A stretch of DNA of 36,484 nt, taken from assembly GCA_002348905.1 (NCBI GenBank), contig DEBW01000102.1:1-36484 (forward strand). The letters are read 5' to 3'. How positions within the stretch are numbered: the stretch's first letter is position 1; every line of letters begins with the position of its first letter. The translations under genes were made by a program, and so were the position numbers. Below the pieces are notes generated by a model that was not told the DNA's origin, searched no databases, and saw only the letters and a list, made by a program, of their open reading frames with translations. Below, piece after piece: positions 15,408 to 23,878 of the stretch. The stretch comes from Ruminococcus flavefaciens. GTDB lineage: Bacteria; Bacillota; Clostridia; Oscillospirales; Ruminococcaceae.

Positions 15408-16220
15408 CTATATCTCGTAAACCACTATCTCAGGCGGATTAAATGCTCTGAGCTTGCCAAGTCCGCCGGATACCAGCAGCTTTTTTCCGCCGATATCGTA
15501 CACGCCTTTAGCATATTTCGGAAAGAACTTTCTCTCAGGAGACAGCATTCCTATACCGAAAATACGCACAACTCCGCCGTGTACGTGTCCGCTGAAAGTA
15601 TAATCTGCTCCCCAGCGTGAATAGACCTCGCCGAAAAACGGATTATGTGCAAGAAGCAGAGTCTCTCCGTCCGGACACTCTCCGATCATCGTCCGCATAT
15701 CCTCGTCGGTGATACTGTCAAGGTCTTTGTAGCAGTCGTTTTTCTTGTATATGCTGTACTTTGGCTCGATTCCGCAGATATTGAAGCTTCTGCCGTTTAT
15801 TTGAGCTTTTACAGTCTCGTTACGCAGCAGCACAACGTCTGTACGCTTCAGCATATCGTAAAATTCACTGCGCTTTTCTTCGGTGATTATGCTCTGCTCG
15901 TGATTGCCGTATATCATATACACCGGAGCTATCCTGCAAAGCTCGTTAAGAAGCCTTTCCGAGACTTCATAATCTGTCACCTTGCGTGAGATAAGGTCGC
16001 CTGTGATAAATATGACATCCGGCTTTTCTGCGGCGGTCTTCTGCCATATACGGCAGTTTTCCTTTCCGAACCTGCGCCTGTGTATATCCGATATCTGCGC
16101 TATCTTCACGCCTTTTCCGAACTTTTCACGCCGTACTGTCAGCATAAAGACATTTTCATATATCAGGTAAAACGTCAGCAGCAGTAAAACTGCTGCTGAA
16201 AATATCAGAATATATATCAT
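15408..16220 (-). CDS. Membrane-anchored metallophosphoesterase, YkuE-like
   Basis: 270 residues. One N-terminal membrane helix (2-22) is followed by a calcineurin-like phosphoesterase domain. Metal motifs in order: D45-x-H47 (QISDIH), G74-D75, G105-N106-H107-E, H192 and GHVHGG (211-216). This is the YkuE/LpxG-like group; the substrate is unknown. The ATG overlaps the gyrA stop as ATGA (16217-16220), and no good ribosome site is visible, so translation is probably coupled to gyrA. Last gene of the replication-gyrase block. Confidence 0.9.
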   Translation of the reverse strand: MIYILIFSAAVLLLLTFYLIYENVFMLTVRREKFGKGVKIAQISDIHRRRFGKENCRIWQKTAAEKPDVIFITGDLISRKVTDYEVSERLLNELCRIAPVYMIYGNHEQSIITEEKRSEFYDMLKRTDVVLLRNETVKAQINGRSFNICGIEPKYSIYKKNDCYKDLDSITDEDMRTMIGECPDGETLLLAHNPFFGEVYSRWGADYTFSGHVHGGVVRIFGIGMLSPERKFFPKYAKGVYDIGGKKLLVSGGLGKLRAFNPPEIVVYEI

Positions 16221-18853
16221 TCGTTATCGTTTTCGTCGTCGTCATCGGGCGAAGCCTCGATAACTACCTCGTTTTTCTCTTCTTCGGCAGCTTCTGCCTC
16301 TGCAAGCTTAGCCTGCTCCTCAGTAAGCTGCTCGACCTTTTCAGTCTCGGCTGAATCATCATGCTCGGCACGGGTGAATGCAACTACTGTTGCGCCCTCA
16401 TTGACCTTCATCACACGAACCCCCTTTGCGATACGTCCCATGATGCGTATATCGCTTGCAAGTATACGGATGATTATACCGTCACTTGATACAAGTATGA
16501 TATCGTCATCTTCATCAACTATCTTGATATTGCATACATGACCACGTATATCGTCTACCTTGTAGTTACATATACCATAACCGCCTCGGTACTGTATACG
16601 ATAGCTGTCTATATCGCTTCGCTTTCCGTAGCCTTTTTCTGTAACTGTCAGCAGAGTTGCGCCTTCACGCACCTTTGCCATACCTACGACATAATCTCCG
16701 TCATGGAGCCTTATTGCCTTTACGCCGTGAGCTGAACGTGACATTACACGTACACTCTGCTCCTCAAGACGTATAGCCCTTCCATTATGAGTTGCAACAA
16801 AGAGCTGTTCATTTCCGTCTGTCATACGTACTCCGGCAATCTCATCGCCTTCGTCAAGACCTATGGCAATAAGTCCGTTCTTGCGGACATTCTTGTACAG
16901 AGACAGGTTTGTACGCTTTATCTTGCCGTTCTTTGTTACCATTACAACGAAGTTTTCTTCGCTGAAATCGGTAGCCTTTATCATAGCAGCTATCTTCTCG
17001 TTCTCGGTAAGCGGCAGGAGGTTTATGAGGTTGAAGCCTCTTGAAGCCTTTGAGCCGTCCGGAACTTCATAGCATTTGAGCTTGTACATTATTCCCTTAT
17101 TTGAGATAAAGAGGATATTGTCATGTGTTCCGCATATGAACATTGTGTCAACGAAATCCTCTTCACGCTGTTTCATACCGGTTATGCCTCGTCCGCCACG
17201 GCGCTGTGTCTTGTACTCTGTTACCGGCATACGCTTGATATAGCCGTTATTTGTAAGAGTAACAACACAGTCCTCCTCAGGGATAAGGTCTTCGATATCA
17301 ACCTCGCCTGATACAGACTCTATGTCTGTGCGTCTTGTATCGCTGAACTTCTTGCGGATAGCATTGAGGTCTTCCATGATTATCTGGTAAACTCTGTTAA
17401 CGTCTGCGAGTATATCCTCATAGTCGGATATCTTTGTGAGAAGTCCGTAGAGTTCATCGGTTATCTTCTGTCTTTCAAGACCTGTGAGAGCACCAAGACG
17501 CATCTGGACGATAGCCTCAGCCTGCTCCTCGGAAAGACCTGTCTGCTTCTCAACGTGCAGACCTGTGAAGTCGTACTGGGCACGGTCGAGAAGTGCGGAC
17601 ATATCTATGTCCTTGAAACGCTCTATCATGCGCTCCTTAGCTTCGGGGATAGTCTTGCTGCTGCGGATTATAGCGATAACTTCGTCGATATAATCAGCCG
17701 CAAGTATGAAGCCCTGAAGGATGTGCGCTCTTTCGAGTGCCTTGCGGAGGTCAAAGCGTGTTCTGCGCTGTATAACGTCTACCTGGAAATCAAGGTAGTG
17801 CTGGAGCATCTGCTTGAGTGTGAGTATCTTCGGCTCGCCGTTTACGAGAGCAAGCATGATGATACCAACGGTATCCTGCAATTTTGTCATTGCAAAGAGC
17901 TTGTTGAGGACTATGTTCAGTATAGCATCCTTTTTAAGCTCGATAACTATACGCATACCGTCCTTGTCGGACTCGTCACGGAGGTCATATATTCCCTCGA
18001 TACGCTTATCCTTGCAGAGCTGATTGATATTTTTGAGTATAAGAGTCTTGTTGACCATATACGGTATCTCGTCAACTATGATGCAGTTGCGTCCCTTTAT
18101 TTCCTCGAAATGAGTACGGCTGCGGAGTATTATCTTTCCTCTGCCTGTGCCGTAAGCCGCACGTATGCCGGCTTTGCCCATAACTATGCCGCCTGTCGGG
18201 AAGTCAGGACCTTTGATGTACTCCATGAGCTGATCCATTGAGCAGTCAGGATCATCTATCATGAGCTGCAATGCGTCTATTACTTCTCCGAGGTTGTGCG
18301 GAGGTATATTCGTAGCCATACCTACTGCGATACCTGTTGAACCGTTCACGAGAAGGTTCGGGAATCGGGACGGGAGTACTACAGGTTCTTTCAGACGGTC
18401 ATCATAGTTCGGAGCAAAATCAACTGTCTCCTTGTTGATGTCTGTCAGCATATCCAGCGTTATCTTAGCCATTTTAGCCTCGGTATAACGGTATGCGGCA
18501 GCCTTGTCGCCGTCGATAGAACCGAAGTTTCCGTGACCGTCAACAAGCGGATATCTCATCGAGAAGTCCTGTGCAAGACGAACAAGAGCGTCATATACAG
18601 CAGCGTCGCCATGTGGGTGGTAACGTCCCAGAACCGCACCAACTGTGTCGGCGCACTTACGGTAAGCCTTTTCAGGAGTAAGTCCGTTCTCATGGAGCGT
18701 ATAGAGTATACGTCTGTGAACAGGCTTCAGACCGTCTCTAACGTCCGGCAGCGCTCTCGATACTATTACCGACATAGCGTACTGCAACATGGAGTTTTCC
18801 ATTTCGTCAACTATCTCGGAATGTATTACCTTGGAATTATCATTGTAAAGCAA
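16217..18853 (-). CDS. gyrA: DNA gyrase subunit A
   Basis: Breaks and rejoins DNA for negative supercoiling, as A2B2 with GyrB. The catalytic Tyr is Tyr123 in AAAYRYTE. The QRRGGRG GyrA box at the start of the C-terminal pinwheel separates it from ParC. 878 residues, with a long acidic tail (EEKNEVVIEASPDDDDENDNE region). In the quinolone-determining region, Ala84 stands where E. coli has Ser83 and Asp88 where it has Asp87. The start is TTG 18853, with GGAGG 8 bases upstream; no in-frame ATG lies near. It follows the YcxB-like gene by five bases. Confidence 0.97.
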   Translation of the reverse strand: MLYNDNSKVIHSEIVDEMENSMLQYAMSVIVSRALPDVRDGLKPVHRRILYTLHENGLTPEKAYRKCADTVGAVLGRYHPHGDAAVYDALVRLAQDFSMRYPLVDGHGNFGSIDGDKAAAYRYTEAKMAKITLDMLTDINKETVDFAPNYDDRLKEPVVLPSRFPNLLVNGSTGIAVGMATNIPPHNLGEVIDALQLMIDDPDCSMDQLMEYIKGPDFPTGGIVMGKAGIRAAYGTGRGKIILRSRTHFEEIKGRNCIIVDEIPYMVNKTLILKNINQLCKDKRIEGIYDLRDESDKDGMRIVIELKKDAILNIVLNKLFAMTKLQDTVGIIMLALVNGEPKILTLKQMLQHYLDFQVDVIQRRTRFDLRKALERAHILQGFILAADYIDEVIAIIRSSKTIPEAKERMIERFKDIDMSALLDRAQYDFTGLHVEKQTGLSEEQAEAIVQMRLGALTGLERQKITDELYGLLTKISDYEDILADVNRVYQIIMEDLNAIRKKFSDTRRTDIESVSGEVDIEDLIPEEDCVVTLTNNGYIKRMPVTEYKTQRRGGRGITGMKQREEDFVDTMFICGTHDNILFISNKGIMYKLKCYEVPDGSKASRGFNLINLLPLTENEKIAAMIKATDFSEENFVVMVTKNGKIKRTNLSLYKNVRKNGLIAIGLDEGDEIAGVRMTDGNEQLFVATHNGRAIRLEEQSVRVMSRSAHGVKAIRLHDGDYVVGMAKVREGATLLTVTEKGYGKRSDIDSYRIQYRGGYGICNYKVDDIRGHVCNIKIVDEDDDIILVSSDGIIIRILASDIRIMGRIAKGVRVMKVNEGATVVAFTRAEHDDSAETEKVEQLTEEQAKLAEAEAAEEEKNEVVIEASPDDDDENDNE

Positions 18854-18858
18854 GATCT

Positions 18859-19431
18859 TTACCTCCTGTTAATGTTTCTGAGTATGTCAAGTTCTTTTTC
18901 ATCGAATTTTTCTTTCGGGATTATATAAAACACCGTTTTTCCGTAGAGCATGAGGAAGAACTGGTCGTATTCCAGCCATACCATATCATTGTCAGCTGGT
19001 ATGCGTGTAGGCTCAGGCAGGTCACTGTCCCAGACTTCGCCGTCCTCGCTTTCTTCCTCCGTTTCAGGCTCTTCCTCCACACCGTCAGGTGCAGATACCG
19101 TGGAAATGTCGATATATCCGTCGCCTACGCCTATTTTGTATACCGGCTCACCCATTTCCATGACTGTTTCAACGAGATTACGCCTTATCTTGCGTGGATT
19201 GTACCACTGCTTGAAAGCAAATGCAAGGCATACAACTATGAGCAGATACGCAAAATAATTATTCGGATCTTTGAACGCAGCATAGGTGAAATCCGCTGAT
19301 AATATCAGAAATATCACCATGAATACGTACTTTTTCGGGTATATGTACTTCTTCTGGAAAGCTCTGTAACCCTCACGGAATATATCAACTGTGATGTTAT
19401 ATTCTTTTTCAAGTTTATATCTGTTTTCCAT
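18859..19431 (-). CDS. YcxB-like membrane protein between gyrB and gyrA
   Basis: 190 residues. Two membrane segments (about 36-52 and 58-74) form a hairpin, flanked by an N-terminal part (KLEKEYNITVDIFREGYRAF) and a C-terminal part. Near the end, WLEYDQFFLMLYGKTVFYIIPKEKF matches the YcxB-type fold pattern. In the middle is an acidic, probably unstructured insert (about 113-142, Glu/Asp/Pro-rich). The role is unknown. It sits tightly between gyrB (21 bases) and gyrA (5 bases), so it is co-expressed with gyrase. The start is ATG 19431 with GGAGA 6 bases upstream. Confidence 0.8.
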   Translation of the reverse strand: MENRYKLEKEYNITVDIFREGYRAFQKKYIYPKKYVFMVIFLILSADFTYAAFKDPNNYFAYLLIVVCLAFAFKQWYNPRKIRRNLVETVMEMGEPVYKIGVGDGYIDISTVSAPDGVEEEPETEEESEDGEVWDSDLPEPTRIPADNDMVWLEYDQFFLMLYGKTVFYIIPKEKFDEKELDILRNINRR

Positions 19432-19452
19432 TCTGTTTCTCCGTTTTTTGCA

Positions 19453-21420
19453 TCATATATCGAGATTCTGTGCGAATTTCGCATTCTTCTCGATAAACAG
19501 CCTTCTCGGCTCTACCTTATCGCCCATGAGGATAGAGAAAGTCTCATCTGCTCTGAGAGCATCCTCCATGCCTATTTTAACGATAGTGCGGTGTTCAGGA
19601 TCCATAGTTGTCTCCCAGAGCTGTTCAGGATCCATTTCACCAAGACCTTTGTAACGCTGAGTTTCTACCTTGTACTTGCCGTTTTCTGAAAGTTCAGCGA
19701 TGAATTTATCTCTTTCCTCGTCAGAAAAAGCGTACTCAACGTGCTTGTTCCTCTCAACCCTGTAGAGCGGAGGCTGGGCGATATATATATTTCCGTTCGT
19801 TATGAGCGGACGCATATAGCGGAAGAAAAATGTCAGGAGAAGTGTACGTATATGCATACCGTCAACATCGGCATCCGCCATGATTATTACTTTGCCGTAG
19901 CGAAGCTTGGTTATGTCGAAGTCCTCGCCTATGCCTGTACCCAGTGCAGTAACTACAGGTTCAAGCTTGTCATTGCCGTAGATACGGTCTATACGAGCCT
20001 TTTCAACGTTGAGCATCTTTCCCCAGAGTGAGAGTATCGCCTGATATTTTCTGTCTCGTCCCTGTTTAGCACTGCCGCCCGCAGAATCTCCCTCGACAAT
20101 GTATATCTCGGTATATCTGCTGTCACGCTCGGAGCAGTCAGCCAGCTTTTCCGGCATTGAGGAATTTCCGAATGCATTCTTCTTGCGCTCGGCTTCTCTT
20201 GCACGTTTTGCAGCTTCTCTTGCTCTGTAGGCTGAGAGACATTTTTCAAAGATTATATTTGCTGTATCAGGATTTTCTTCAAGGAAGTTCATGAGCTTCT
20301 CAGTGACGAGCTTCTCTACAAACGGCTTGACTTCGGGATTTCCTAAACGTCCCTTTGTCTGTCCCTCAAACTCGCACTCTGTAAGCTTTACAGAAACGAT
20401 AGCGGTAAGACCTTCGAGAACGTCCTCTTTTCTCAGGCTCTCTATCTCCTTCTTCGGAGCATCCTTGCCCTTCTTGGAGCTTTCCTTCTCCTTGAATTTG
20501 CCGAACTTCTTGCCGTATTCGTTTATTACCTTGACAAGTGCGTTCTTGAAGCCTGTCTCATGAGAACCGCCGTCTTTTGTATGGATATTGTTCGCAAATG
20601 AGAGAACTACCTCGTTGTAGCTGTCGTTGTACTGCATAGCTATCTCGGCAAAAGAATCTCCCTGCATACCGGAAACATAGATTATTTCTCCGCCAAGCGA
20701 CTCATAGCCTCTTGTAGCGTGGATATGCTCTACAAACTGACGGATACCGCCTTCGTAGTGGAGCGTTTCGCCGTGTATATCGTTCTCGTCACGCTTATCT
20801 GTGAAAACTATCTTTATTCCGGCATTGAGGAACGCCTGCTCACGGAGTCTTTTCAGCAGTATATCATACTCGTATACGGTAGTCTCGAATATCTCCCTGT
20901 CAGCCTTGAAAGTAACAGAAGTACCTGTCTCTGAGGTATCGCCGATAACTTTCAGCTCCTCGTCATAATGTCCACGCTCGAAACGCTGGAAGTAAACGTG
21001 CTGACCGTCCTTTACTGTAAGTTCAAGCCATTCGGAAAGGGCATTTACTACAGATGCGCCGACACCGTGAAGTCCGCCTGATACCTTATATCCGCCGCCG
21101 CCGAATTTTCCGCCGGCGTGGAGTATCGTATATACTACAGTTGCCGCAGATATTCCCTCTTTCGGGTGTATGCCTACAGGGATTCCTCGTCCGTTGTCTG
21201 ATACACGGATGACATCTCCCGGAAGTATCTCAACTGTTATCTCTGTACAATATCCTGCAAGAGCTTCGTCTATGGAGTTGTCCACTATCTCGTAGACAAG
21301 ATGATGCAGTCCGCTCGGACCTGTCGAACCGATATACATTCCCGGACGCTTGCGGACTGCTTCCAGTCCCTCCAGTATTTGTATGTCATTTTCGTCATAG
21401 TTGTTATTCTGCTGACTCAT
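19453..21420 (-). CDS. gyrB: DNA gyrase subunit B
   Basis: ATPase subunit of gyrase. GHKL ATP site: EIVDNSIDEALAG, DNGRGIPV and GGLHGVGASVVNALS. TOPRIM: EGDSAGG from Glu443, with the DADVDG acidic triplet (516, 518, 520). 655 residues, the Gram-positive length without the long E. coli insert. Two oddities: a Lys-rich stretch KEKESSKKGKDAPKK in the transducer domain (about 310-325), and Trp466 in LSLWGKMLNVEKAR where most gyrases have Arg. GGAGG lies 6 bases before ATG 21420 and is encoded by the last codons of the RAYT gene, which stops three bases before gyrB. Confidence 0.97.
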   Translation of the reverse strand: MSQQNNNYDENDIQILEGLEAVRKRPGMYIGSTGPSGLHHLVYEIVDNSIDEALAGYCTEITVEILPGDVIRVSDNGRGIPVGIHPKEGISAATVVYTILHAGGKFGGGGYKVSGGLHGVGASVVNALSEWLELTVKDGQHVYFQRFERGHYDEELKVIGDTSETGTSVTFKADREIFETTVYEYDILLKRLREQAFLNAGIKIVFTDKRDENDIHGETLHYEGGIRQFVEHIHATRGYESLGGEIIYVSGMQGDSFAEIAMQYNDSYNEVVLSFANNIHTKDGGSHETGFKNALVKVINEYGKKFGKFKEKESSKKGKDAPKKEIESLRKEDVLEGLTAIVSVKLTECEFEGQTKGRLGNPEVKPFVEKLVTEKLMNFLEENPDTANIIFEKCLSAYRAREAAKRAREAERKKNAFGNSSMPEKLADCSERDSRYTEIYIVEGDSAGGSAKQGRDRKYQAILSLWGKMLNVEKARIDRIYGNDKLEPVVTALGTGIGEDFDITKLRYGKVIIMADADVDGMHIRTLLLTFFFRYMRPLITNGNIYIAQPPLYRVERNKHVEYAFSDEERDKFIAELSENGKYKVETQRYKGLGEMDPEQLWETTMDPEHRTIVKIGMEDALRADETFSILMGDKVEPRRLFIEKNAKFAQNLDI

Positions 21421-21423
21421 GAT

Positions 21424-21981
21424 TTACCTCCATGAATTTTGGTTATATATGTCGTTTGCCCAGTTTATAGGGTTGTTGTCGATATATTGCCATATCTGGC
21501 TCAATTCTTCCCTGTTTCGTATGATGTGGTCGTGGAAGGATTTTTGCCATATTGAAAATCCGATCTGTTTCGTAGATATTGACTTCAGACCGTTTACTAT
21601 CTGTGAAACTGATTTTGTAGGGAACGCCGCCCTCGGCGTTCCGCCTGTTACGGTATTATCTTCATAATCCGAAACGAATAATATCAAATGGATATGGTCA
21701 GGCATTATCACATAATTCAATACTGATACATACCTGTATATCTCGTTTATCCTGATTATATTTTCATTTACAATATCACCGTATCTGGTAAATTTTACGA
21801 TCGGAACGCCGAGGGCGGCGTTCCCTACAAATGGTTCAATGCAATTTTCAAAATTATCAAAATCGTCATATATTATTTCTGACAAATACTGCACCCTGTC
21901 TTTGGTGCATATCGTCACGAAATACAGACCATTTGACGAATAATCGTAATTTATCAGGCGGTTGAGTTTGCGGTTATCCAT
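21424..21981 (-). CDS. REP-associated tyrosine transposase (RAYT), with two REPs inside
   Basis: 185 residues of the Y1/IS200-like fold. The HUH metal motif is H96-I97-H98 in VIMPDHIHLIL. The catalytic Tyr is Tyr166 in IWQYIDNNPINW, and the conserved IWQKSFHDHIIRN helix is present, so all active-site parts look intact. RAYTs act on short REP palindromes and are usually single-copy and non-jumping. Two REP-like palindromes lie in frame in the gene: residues 51-61 (FVGNAALGVPI) and 113-123 (GGTPRAAFPTK), both in expected surface loops. The ATG at 21981 overlaps the upstream gene's end by 8 bases with no clear ribosome site, and the stop is three bases before gyrB. The longer frame to 22029 only extends the overlap. 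Confidence 0.9.
   Translation of the reverse strand: MDNRKLNRLINYDYSSNGLYFVTICTKDRVQYLSEIIYDDFDNFENCIEPFVGNAALGVPIVKFTRYGDIVNENIIRINEIYRYVSVLNYVIMPDHIHLILFVSDYEDNTVTGGTPRAAFPTKSVSQIVNGLKSISTKQIGFSIWQKSFHDHIIRNREELSQIWQYIDNNPINWANDIYNQNSWR
21616..21643. repeat. REP-like unit inside the RAYT gene, copy encoding GGTPRAAFPTK
   Basis: Foot TGTAGGG, stem GGAACGCCG/CGGCGTTCC, loop CCCT. All 28 bases are identical to 5696-5723. It forms an outward-footed inverted pair with 21802-21829. Confidence 0.92.
21802..21829. repeat. REP-like unit inside the RAYT gene, copy encoding VGNAALGVP
   Basis: Inverse partner of 21616-21643, with the same stem and foot. 21803-21829 is identical to 5817-5843. Read in the gene's frame it gives VGNAALGVP. 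Confidence 0.92.
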
Positions 21982-22492
21982 TGCTGTAAATACTATACGG
22001 CAATGTACTGCTTTCTGCCTGTAAAGCATCCCTGTAGCATCTGAGTTCGCCTTTATATCTGCTGCCAGCCTGAGTAAATTTTATGATACAGCACAGACGC
22101 TCATCTATCCTGCACTCATAATTTGCGTGACTTCCGTCCGGTTCTTCATAGCTCTTTTTTATTTCTTTTCCGTGAAAATCATTATCCATGAATTTCCTGA
22201 AATCATCAACTTCAAAGAAAAAGACTGAATCTCCGTCCTGAGCTACAGCAATCTCCTTATATGCATCAGGCTCAGCATTATCAAGGCTTATTTTATATTT
22301 ATCCTCGACGAATTCTATACGCTCAGCGTTGAAGTGATGCCAGTCTGTCGGGAGTATCGTTTTATAGCAGCTATAGCATATTATCATGAAAAACAGCGAT
22401 ACAGCAGTCAGAATTATAAGCTTTATCTTGTGCTTTTTTATGAAATACAGCAGACCGCTTTCGCTGGTCTCCTCCTCGTACTCTATCTCCAC
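21974..22492 (-). CDS. Unknown single-pass membrane protein in the replication operon
   Basis: 172 residues, no family recognised. A short acidic N-terminus is followed by KKHKIK and one membrane helix (about 25-45), then a probably extracytoplasmic domain with several Cys (ECRIDERLCC, RCYRD). The start is GTG 22492, which shares a base with the remB stop (TAGTG); GGGAGG lies 9 bases upstream, supporting this start. Its end overlaps the RAYT start by 8 bases. It has no counterpart in the Bacillus recF-gyrB interval. Confidence 0.8.
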   Translation of the reverse strand: MEIEYEEETSESGLLYFIKKHKIKLIILTAVSLFFMIICYSCYKTILPTDWHHFNAERIEFVEDKYKISLDNAEPDAYKEIAVAQDGDSVFFFEVDDFRKFMDNDFHGKEIKKSYEEPDGSHANYECRIDERLCCIIKFTQAGSRYKGELRCYRDALQAESSTLPYSIYSNG

Positions 22493-22764
22493 TACAGACC
22501 GCCTCCCTCCATAAGCCGCTTTTTCAGCGTACTTGCGGCAAGCTGTGAAACGTATACACGTTCCTTTCCGTTTTTTACGGTGATGATGTACGTCTTGGGC
22601 AGTTCATACGTGGCGTAGAATACCTTTTTTTCCTTTTCAGCTCTGTCAAGGAGCTTTTTTGTTATGCCGGTCACTGTGGTATTGTCCATATCGAAAATGC
22701 CGATGATATCTCTTACATCAACAGAGTAGTTATTCCCGATATGAAGATATATCGTCCTGTTCAT
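22492..22764 (-). CDS. remB: RemB-like DUF370 protein
   Basis: 90 residues. The N-terminus, YLHIGNNYSVDVRDIIGIFDMDNTT, is the DUF370/RemB pattern. In Bacillus the equivalent gene (yaaB/remB) sits between recF and gyrB and affects matrix gene expression; here the place is the same. The regulatory role in this organism is inferred. The gene overlaps the recF end by 35 bases, and GGAGG lies 11 bases before ATG 22764. Confidence 0.88.
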   Translation of the reverse strand: MNRTIYLHIGNNYSVDVRDIIGIFDMDNTTVTGITKKLLDRAEKEKKVFYATYELPKTYIITVKNGKERVYVSQLAASTLKKRLMEGGGL

Positions 22765-23878
22765 CTATGAGCTTTCCTCCGCTGATACGCATTACTTTTC
22801 CCTTTATTTCCGGAAGAAGTGCGCCCTCATTCGGAGTTGTGAGAAATACCTGCATATCCTTTATCATGTCGAATATGAACCTCTGACGCTTTTCGTCAAG
22901 TTCGCCCATAACGTCGTCAAGAAATACGACCGGAGCTTCTTTCGAGCGCTTCATGAATATTTCTGCCTGTGCAAGCTTCATTACGAGAGCCGCAGACTTT
23001 ATCTGTCCCTGTGAGCCGTAGTCACGGGCACTTACTCCGTTTATCTTTATCGCTATCTCGTCACGGTTCACTCCTACATGGGTAGAACCTGTGCGGATGT
23101 CGTATTCCTCGTTATCACGTATTTTCCGGTAGTACTGTTCAACAGCTTCTTCTCCGCACGGACGCTCAAAGTCCTCGCTTCGGTAAACATTGGACTTGTA
23201 CTCTATTTCCAGCAGTTCTTCTCCGCCGGAGATAGTTTTATAGAGTTCGCCGCATATGCGGTTTATCCGGCTTATGTACTCGTTTCGCATATAGGATATG
23301 ACAGCACCCTCACGGGAAGCCTGTCTGTCCCATATATCGAGGATATCCGGCTTTGAAGTTCCCTGCATTATGCCTTTGAGCAGAGCATTCCGCTGGTTCA
23401 TCACGACATTGTGCTTGTTAAGATGCAGCACGAAAACAGGATCGAGCTGAGAAGCAGCCATATCTATGAAACTTCGCCTTTTTTCGGGCGAACCCTTGAT
23501 GATATCCACATCATCAGGAATAAATGCGATACACTTGAAAACATCGAAAAGCGCTCTTGCACCTTTCTGTTTCACTCCGTTGAGATGTATCTGCTTAGGC
23601 ATATTCTGACTGCGGAACATCTCAAACTCTATCTTCTGTTCACGAACACTGTCCCTGACCTTGATCTTCGAGGTCATCTTATTTCCGCTGAGGCATATAT
23701 AGTCCTTTTCCTTAGAGCCACGAAAACTCTTGCATCCGGACATTATCCACATAGCTTCAAGGAGATTGGTCTTGCCCTGAGCATTCTGACCGACTATGAT
23801 ATTATACTTAGGATCAGGCTCAAAGGATATTCCCGACAGGTTCTTGAATCCGTCTATCTGAGCATAGGTGATTATCAA
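22730..23878 (-). CDS. recF: DNA repair and recombination protein RecF
   Basis: SMC-like ATPase of the RecFOR pathway that loads RecA at gaps. Walker A GQNAQGKT is at 30-37, the ABC-type signature is in YGSQGQIKSAAL, and Walker B is VVFLDDVMGELD. 382 residues, normal length. The start is TTG 23878, sharing TTGA with the S4 gene stop; AGAGG lies 10 bases upstream and no in-frame ATG is available before the Walker A region, so TTG is needed. Confidence 0.96.
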   Translation of the reverse strand: MIITYAQIDGFKNLSGISFEPDPKYNIIVGQNAQGKTNLLEAMWIMSGCKSFRGSKEKDYICLSGNKMTSKIKVRDSVREQKIEFEMFRSQNMPKQIHLNGVKQKGARALFDVFKCIAFIPDDVDIIKGSPEKRRSFIDMAASQLDPVFVLHLNKHNVVMNQRNALLKGIMQGTSKPDILDIWDRQASREGAVISYMRNEYISRINRICGELYKTISGGEELLEIEYKSNVYRSEDFERPCGEEAVEQYYRKIRDNEEYDIRTGSTHVGVNRDEIAIKINGVSARDYGSQGQIKSAALVMKLAQAEIFMKRSKEAPVVFLDDVMGELDEKRQRFIFDMIKDMQVFLTTPNEGALLPEIKGKVMRISGGKLIDEQDDISSYRE

